From Actinomycetota bacterium (GTDB taxonomy: Bacteria; Actinomycetota; Acidimicrobiia; Acidimicrobiales; Ilumatobacteraceae), in NCBI GenBank assembly GCA_009698745.1, contig WLPO01000002.1:1-42579 (forward strand): a stretch of 42,579 nt of DNA. Reading direction: 5' to 3'. Shown here piece by piece: positions 37,258 through 42,579 of the stretch (its first letter is position 1; each line of letters opens with the position of its first letter). Made by a program: the position numbers and the translations under genes. The notes under the pieces were generated by a model. It saw only the letters and a program-made list of their open reading frames with translations, had not been told where the DNA came from and made no database searches.

Positions 37258-38172
37258 TTAGCTACAACGAGCAAGCAATGCTTTCATGCCATCAGGCATT
37301 TCGGCTTCAAACGACATTGCTTGCCCGCTGATCGGATGTAAAAAAGCCAACTGTGCGGCGTGCAACATCGGACGCGGAGCCGAAAGAGAACTTCGCGCAC
37401 CACCATATGTCGAGTCCCCCACCACGGGATGCCCAATGGATTCGAGATGAACTCTGATTTGATGAGTTCGTCCAGTTTCAAGATTGCACTCAACCAACGA
37501 ACTTGGCAGTGGCAGATCAAACTTTGATTTCACCTCAAATCGTGTGCGAGCGGCTTTGCCGTCGACAACGACTCCCATGCGAGTTGGATCTTTCTGATCT
37601 CTGCCGATGGGGGCATCGATCGTGCCGGACAAAACGGTTGGGTGTCCCCATACGAGTGCCAAGTAGGTGCGCTTCACCTCGCGCTTTGACAACGCGTCTA
37701 CCAGTGCTTCGTAGGCTGCTTGTGTTTTCGCCATCACCATCAAGCCAGTCGTGCCGGCATCTAGGCGATGCACAACACCGGGACGCAAGGGGTCGCCGGC
37801 AGATGCCATTTCGGGAAACATCGCAAGAGCCCCATTGACCATCGTGCCTGTTGGGTTTCCGGCACCGGGATGCACAACCAAACCTGCACTCTTATTTATC
37901 ACCACGACATCAGTGTCTTCATAGACAACGTCCAAGATCACCGATGCATCAGCTGTTGGCAATTCTTTTTTAGGCAACAAAGCAGTGTCAATTGCGATCG
38001 TCTGGCCTTCAGCGATTTTGGTTTTGCCAGTCTCGGCACACACACCGTCGACCACCACTCCACCTGCCTGAATCAAAGAAGCCGCAGATGCACGACTGAC
38101 ATCGGCGATCAGAGCAACAATACGGTCGAGACGTTGGTCGTTGAGCGCCGCTGGAATAATTTCATTCAGCAC
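37258..38172 (-). CDS. rluD: 23S rRNA pseudouridine synthase, RluD/RluA family
   Basis: N-terminal S4-like domain; VHRLDAGTTGLMVMAKT catalytic motif; GRTHQIRVHLESIGHPVVGD. Confidence 0.93.
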   Translation of the reverse strand: MLNEIIPAALNDQRLDRIVALIADVSRASAASLIQAGGVVVDGVCAETGKTKIAEGQTIAIDTALLPKKELPTADASVILDVVYEDTDVVVINKSAGLVVHPGAGNPTGTMVNGALAMFPEMASAGDPLRPGVVHRLDAGTTGLMVMAKTQAAYEALVDALSKREVKRTYLALVWGHPTVLSGTIDAPIGRDQKDPTRMGVVVDGKAARTRFEVKSKFDLPLPSSLVECNLETGRTHQIRVHLESIGHPVVGDSTYGGARSSLSAPRPMLHAAQLAFLHPISGQAMSFEAEMPDGMKALLARCS

Positions 38173-38711
38173 TAGTGGCCGTCCGTTCGTTCGATCTGAG
38201 AGTTGTACTTGAGCATTGCCACGATCATTGTCGCGGCTCCAATCATGATTGCCATGTCGGCGACATTAAACACTGGCCACCATTGAAAATCTATGAAGTC
38301 AATAACGGCTCCACGCATCCACCCGGAATCTCGAAAGAGGCGATCCAAGATGTTCCCCATCGCCCCACCGATGATCAAACCTGTTGCAAGGCGTGTCAAA
38401 ACATTGTCGGCTCGACGCAGTGACAACAACAGCATCACCACAACGACAAGTCCAATTACACCGATTATTGGTCCTACTCCTGTTCCGCGTGAGAATGCCA
38501 TCCCACGGTTGTACGTCAAATTAAATTGCAGTGTCCAGATCACATGAATGACGCGACCATCAACGAGGTCTCGAAGAGCCCAGGCTTTGGACATCTGATC
38601 GAGCACCGCAATAACGACGGCAACGAACACACTCGTGCGCATTGATCGAACCAGCGTCATTCGGTTACCTGTTGGCGTTGTATGAGTTGCGTCTGGTGCA
38701 GCGTCGATCAT
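38172..38711 (-). CDS. lspA: Lipoprotein signal peptidase (signal peptidase II)
   Basis: GGAMGNILDRL and VIDFIDFQWWPVFNVADMAI catalytic Asp motifs; multiple TM segments. Confidence 0.95.
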   Translation of the reverse strand: MIDAAPDATHTTPTGNRMTLVRSMRTSVFVAVVIAVLDQMSKAWALRDLVDGRVIHVIWTLQFNLTYNRGMAFSRGTGVGPIIGVIGLVVVVMLLLSLRRADNVLTRLATGLIIGGAMGNILDRLFRDSGWMRGAVIDFIDFQWWPVFNVADMAIMIGAATMIVAMLKYNSQIERTDGH

Positions 38712-39817
38712 CGACGGCCAATGCCACCGACACGCTCAAGAACCGATTCTGTTGTCTCCGGAATCGCTTTGAGACGCTCGCGAGGAATCGCCAATCCGCT
38801 GTGTATGGAATATCCATACTCACCGGTCTTGATTCGCTCGAGTGCAGCATCCAACTCTTCGATGATCTGCCTAGCTTGTGCCGACAACATGAGGTCACGA
38901 GAGCGCTCAACCACCATGGTGTCGCCTTCGCCGCCTTCTTCGTCAAACTGCACATCGCCCATTTCGACATCTTGAATGAGTGAATTTGCCTCATCGTCAA
39001 GACGAAGTGCCTGTCGCAGCAATACTGCTTTCTTTTCGAGCATCAACTCGCGTTGACCGGCCAAGAACTTGAGGTCAAACTCTTTCGTTGCTTGAATGCC
39101 GTCGGCGAATTCGGTTTTGATAATTGGTGGACGCGGTGGTGGCTCTGGCTTTCGCTTTGCTCGCAATGCGGCCTCGCGTGCAGCTTCTTTTTCTGCTGCA
39201 AGTGCAAGTCGAGCTGCTTCTTTCTCTTCTCGGATACGAGCCTTCTCGGCTTCCTGTGCTGCCTTCAGCGCCAACTTTTCTGCAGCAATGCGCGCCTTTT
39301 CCTTAGCTGCCTCTTTTGCAGCCAATGCCTTCAGCTTTTGCTGCAGCGCCAAATCTTTCTTGCGCTGTGCTGCAATCTTTTTGCGCTCCATCTCTTTTTC
39401 GCGCATTGCCTTTTTGCGTGCAACTTCAAGTGCTTTTTTAGCAGCGACCTTCTTGGCTAACTCGGCCTTTTTAAGTGCAAGAGCTTTCTGGTCAGCGAGC
39501 TTCTTCTGCGCAGCGAGCTTCTTCTGCGCAGCTACTTTCTTTGCAAGATCGGCCTTTTTCTTGGCTAGTGCTTTTTGTGCAGCGAGCTTTTTTTGCCCAG
39601 CGAGCTTCTTAGCAAGATCAGCCTTTTTCTTGGCAAGTGCTTTTTGTGCAGCGAGCTTCTTCTGCGCAGCCAGTTTTTTCGCCAGTTCAACTTTCTTCTT
39701 TGCCGCGAGTTTCTTGGCCAGATCGGACTTCTTCTTGGCGAGTGCTTTTTGCGCCGCCGCCTTCTTGGCCTGGTTCTTTTTAACTAAGGCCTTTTTCTTT
39801 GCTGATGCTGATGGCAT
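38708..39817 (-). CDS. DksA/TraR-like protein with long Lys/Ala-rich N-terminal domain and no zinc-finger cysteines
   Basis: C-terminal coiled-coil plus ALERIKTGEYGYSIHSGLAIPRERLKAIPE resembles DksA/TraR; about 220 aa of KKLAAQKALAKKKADLA-type repeats; start ATG 39817. Confidence 0.82.
   Translation of the reverse strand: MPSASAKKKALVKKNQAKKAAAQKALAKKKSDLAKKLAAKKKVELAKKLAAQKKLAAQKALAKKKADLAKKLAGQKKLAAQKALAKKKADLAKKVAAQKKLAAQKKLADQKALALKKAELAKKVAAKKALEVARKKAMREKEMERKKIAAQRKKDLALQQKLKALAAKEAAKEKARIAAEKLALKAAQEAEKARIREEKEAARLALAAEKEAAREAALRAKRKPEPPPRPPIIKTEFADGIQATKEFDLKFLAGQRELMLEKKAVLLRQALRLDDEANSLIQDVEMGDVQFDEEGGEGDTMVVERSRDLMLSAQARQIIEELDAALERIKTGEYGYSIHSGLAIPRERLKAIPETTESVLERVGGIGRR
39493..39530. 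repeat. Perfect tandem duplication of an 18-bp unit (AGCGAGCTTCTTCTGCGC x2)
   Basis: Read directly; encodes AQKKLA repeats on the minus strand. Confidence 0.92.
39543..39680. repeat. Near-identical 69-bp tandem repeat (two copies, 39543-39611 and 39612-39680)
   Basis: GCAAGATC(G/A)GCCTTTTTCTTGGC(T/A)AGTGCTTTTTGTGCAGCGAGCTT recurs with 69-bp offset; encodes a 23-aa repeat. Confidence 0.85.
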
Positions 39818-39840
39818 GTTTCCCTCTCGAACTTGGCGCT

Positions 39841-42579
39841 TTACCGTACTTGATCGACGCCTATGTGGACGGGATTCCCATCCAGATCCCCCGTTGGATC
39901 GAGCCCTTGAACCCAATCAATGCGCTGTGCAAGGGTTTCAGAGGCAATATAAGACTCAAATTGGGACACTTGTGACTGCAGCGACTCTGGCAAACCGAGC
40001 GTTAACACAATGCGATCAGAAACGGCCAGGCCAGCTTCGCGCCGAGCTTGTTGCACCATGCGCACAATGTCGCGTGCGGCACCTTCTGCAAGTAGCGCAT
40101 CGGTTAATTCGATATTCAGCAACACGATCCCCTGGCCATCGGCAAGAGCAGCGCTTGCGACCGTTTCGGTATCGCCCGCAGCGGCAACCAGACGAACCTG
40201 AAACTCGTGTGGTTCAAGTACCACCCCACCAGCAATGACTACGTCACCGTTGATGGACCAATCGCCTTTCTTCACCGCAACAATCACTTTTTGGGTATTG
40301 GCGCCAAGGCGCGGACCAAGAGCAGCCGGTATGAGTTGCAATTCGTGTTTGGCCACTTGGCCGAGCTCCGTTGTGAGTGTCACTTTGTGCACATTCACTT
40401 CGTCGGTGATAATTGAGACAAACGATTGCAGTGCGTTAGCCAACGGTGATGCAACGGTGAGTTCACCAAGTGGCAGTCGAACACGGCGCGAATGCACCTT
40501 GCGCAATGACAACGTTGTCGAACACACATCACGAACTTGATCCATTACTTTTTCAAGCTCGTCATCGCTCGGCACAATGCTGGCGTCTGGCCAGTCCTCT
40601 AAATGCACACTTCGCTCGCCGGTGAGTTCTTTGTAAATCTTTTCGGTGGTCAGCGGCAGCAGAGGCGCGGCAATGCGGGTCAATACTTGCAACACCGTGT
40701 GCAACGTATCGATTGCATCCTTGTCGCCTTTCCAGAATCGATCCCGGCTGCGACGGATATACCAATTTGTCAGAACATCCAAAAACGTTCGCACTTGCTG
40801 GCATGCATTGAAGATGTCATATTGATCCATCGAAATCGTCGTGTCTTCAATGAGACGCTTCAATTTTGAAAACACGTAACGATCCAACACATTTGTTGAG
40901 TCGTAGCGAACCTCGCCTGTCATTGACTCGGCATTGGCATACAGTGACAAAAAATACCAGCTGTTCCACAATGGCAACATCACTTGACGCACTGTGTCGC
41001 GAATACCTTCTTCGGTTACCGCAAAATCCGATCCACGCAAAATTGATGAAGACAACAGATACCAACGCATTGCATCAGCACCATATGTATCAAACACGTT
41101 CATAGGGTCTGGATAGTTGCGCAGACTCTTGGACATCTTTGCTCCGTCATCACCCAGCACAATGCCGTGACTGACGCATGTAGAAAAAGCGGGACGATCA
41201 AACAACGCTGTTGCCAAAACATGCAGCGTGTAAAACCAACCGCGCGTCTGACCGATGTACTCAACGATGAAGTCACCTGGGTAGTGCTGATCAAACCATT
41301 CCTGATTTTCAAACGGATAATGCACCTGGGCAAACGGCATTGAGCCACTCTCAAACCAGCAATCAAGAACCTCGGGAACCCTGCGCATCATCGACTTTCC
41401 AGTCGGATCATCAGGGTTTGGTCGCACTAAGTCATCTACGACCGGGCGATGCAATTCGGTAACCGTGACACCAAAGTCGCGCTCGAGGTCGGCAAGACTT
41501 CCATACACATCGATACGCGGATACGCCGGATCATCACTACGCCAAACAGGGATCGGTGAGCCCCAAAAACGATTGCGGCTGATCGTCCAATCGCGAGCAT
41601 TTTCAAGCCACTTACCAAAACTTCCATGCTGCAAGTGATCGGGTACCCAAGTGATCTCTTCGTTCAACGCAACCATGCGCTCTTTTACGGCAGTCACATT
41701 GACAAACCATGAGCTCACGGCTTTATAGATGAGTGGCTTTCCAGTGCGCCAACAATGTGGATAAGCGTGATCGTATGTTTCATGACGCAATACGACGCCA
41801 CGCGACTTGAGTTCACGGATAATGAGTGGGTTGGCGTCAAACACCAACATTCCAAAGAAGTCTGGAACTTCACTTGTAAACAACCCACGGCTATCGACCG
41901 GCACAACAAGCCCAATGCCATTTTCGCTACATACACGTTGGTCGTCTTCACCAAAGCCAGGGGCAAGATGCACTACTCCAGTGCCGTCTTCGGTTGTAAC
42001 GAAGTCACCCGCAATGATTCGAAATGCATCTGGCTGATCGGCAAAGTACGAAAACATCGGCGTGTATGTGCGGCCAACCAATGTCGAGCCGAGCACAGTG
42101 TCCAACACCTCGGCGCCTTCCAACTCTTTTTCATATGCACCAAGACGGGCTTCGGCCAAGATGTACACAGTTCCGTTATGGCGCACTCGCACATAACTCA
42201 CGTCTGGCGCAACTGCGAGAGCCAAGTTGCTCGGCAAGGTCCATGGTGTGGTCGTCCATGCAAGTAGTGATTCGCCAGTCTCGAGCACAAACGCGACAGT
42301 GAGTGCAGGATCTTGCACTTGCTTATACGCGTCGTCCATACGCGTTTCTGTGTTCGACAATGGAGTCTCAAGCGCCCACGAATACGGAAGTACGCGAAAC
42401 CCTTCGTAAATCAGACCCTTGTCCCACAGAGTCTTAAATGCCCACATCACACTTTCCATGTAGGAGACATCGAGAGTTTTGTAATCGTTGGCAAAATCAA
42501 CCCAGCGAGCTTGGCGAGTTACATAACGCTCCCAGTCACTGGTGTAACGCAACACTGATTCTTTGCAGTACTCATTAAA
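39841..42579 (-). CDS. ileS: Isoleucyl-tRNA synthetase, 5' end truncated by window boundary
   Basis: [52 protein letters not shown]; reading frame stays open to 42579 ([14 protein letters not shown]), so the HIGH-motif N-terminus is outside. Confidence 0.96.
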   Translation of the reverse strand, partial: FNEYCKESVLRYTSDWERYVTRQARWVDFANDYKTLDVSYMESVMWAFKTLWDKGLIYEGFRVLPYSWALETPLSNTETRMDDAYKQVQDPALTVAFVLETGESLLAWTTTPWTLPSNLALAVAPDVSYVRVRHNGTVYILAEARLGAYEKELEGAEVLDTVLGSTLVGRTYTPMFSYFADQPDAFRIIAGDFVTTEDGTGVVHLAPGFGEDDQRVCSENGIGLVVPVDSRGLFTSEVPDFFGMLVFDANPLIIRELKSRGVVLRHETYDHAYPHCWRTGKPLIYKAVSSWFVNVTAVKERMVALNEEITWVPDHLQHGSFGKWLENARDWTISRNRFWGSPIPVWRSDDPAYPRIDVYGSLADLERDFGVTVTELHRPVVDDLVRPNPDDPTGKSMMRRVPEVLDCWFESGSMPFAQVHYPFENQEWFDQHYPGDFIVEYIGQTRGWFYTLHVLATALFDRPAFSTCVSHGIVLGDDGAKMSKSLRNYPDPMNVFDTYGADAMRWYLLSSSILRGSDFAVTEEGIRDTVRQVMLPLWNSWYFLSLYANAESMTGEVRYDSTNVLDRYVFSKLKRLIEDTTISMDQYDIFNACQQVRTFLDVLTNWYIRRSRDRFWKGDKDAIDTLHTVLQVLTRIAAPLLPLTTEKIYKELTGERSVHLEDWPDASIVPSDDELEKVMDQVRDVCSTTLSLRKVHSRRVRLPLGELTVASPLANALQSFVSIITDEVNVHKVTLTTELGQVAKHELQLIPAALGPRLGANTQKVIVAVKKGDWSINGDVVIAGGVVLEPHEFQVRLVAAAGDTETVASAALADGQGIVLLNIELTDALLAEGAARDIVRMVQQARREAGLAVSDRIVLTLGLPESLQSQVSQFESYIASETLAQRIDWVQGLDPTGDLDGNPVHIGVDQVR

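Noticed and set aside
39096-40238. 380-aa plus-strand ORF (Ser/Ala/Phe-rich) opposite the Lys/Ala-rich gene
   Set aside because: Mirror artefact of the repetitive Lys/Ala codons on the minus strand; composition is meaningless and it runs into ileS antisense.
42540-42579. Start of IleS at the ORF-track methionine (42555)
   Set aside because: It is an internal GTG codon; the frame continues upstream with conserved IleS sequence to the window edge.

Overview
This 42.6 kb window is a gene-dense bacterial chromosome segment. I infer an actinobacterium, probably Acidimicrobiia-like, from an MshC-type ligase, a PimA/PatA/PgsA set, an InhA-like FabI, a Bpa/PafE proteasome activator and an F420:NADPH oxidoreductase. 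Most genes are on the minus strand and run as tightly overlapping operons: rel, secF-secD-yajC, tgt-queA, ruvB-ruvA-ruvC, bcp, yebC, pdxT-pdxS, a DUF3048 lipoprotein, htpX, lemA, pimA, [LLM oxidoreductase and a divergent arsenic cassette], patA, pgsA, a small membrane protein, HIT, thrS, mshC, and npdG divergent from fabI-subtilase-DUF255. These are followed by a nitroreductase, an unknown protein, dnaE, bpa/pafE, a phosphodiesterase divergent from an Rrf2 regulator, rluD-lspA, a DksA/TraR-like protein, and ileS truncated at the window edge. I found no RNA genes, CRISPR arrays, transposases or prophage. The observations most worth follow-up are: (i) an arsR/arsI-MIP-arsC cassette between pimA and patA, where the only plausible arsR start codon (TTG) lies inside a 10-bp-arm operator palindrome; (ii) a cysteine-less DksA/TraR-like protein with a roughly 220-residue Lys/Ala repeat domain that carries a perfect 18-bp tandem duplication and a 69-bp repeat; (iii) a Bpa/PafE homologue with a GTYL C-terminus; (iv) 13-bp phased repeats upstream of dnaE; and (v) queuosine genes placed between ruvB and the yajC-sec cluster. 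I do not see a convincing wholly novel multi-gene system.
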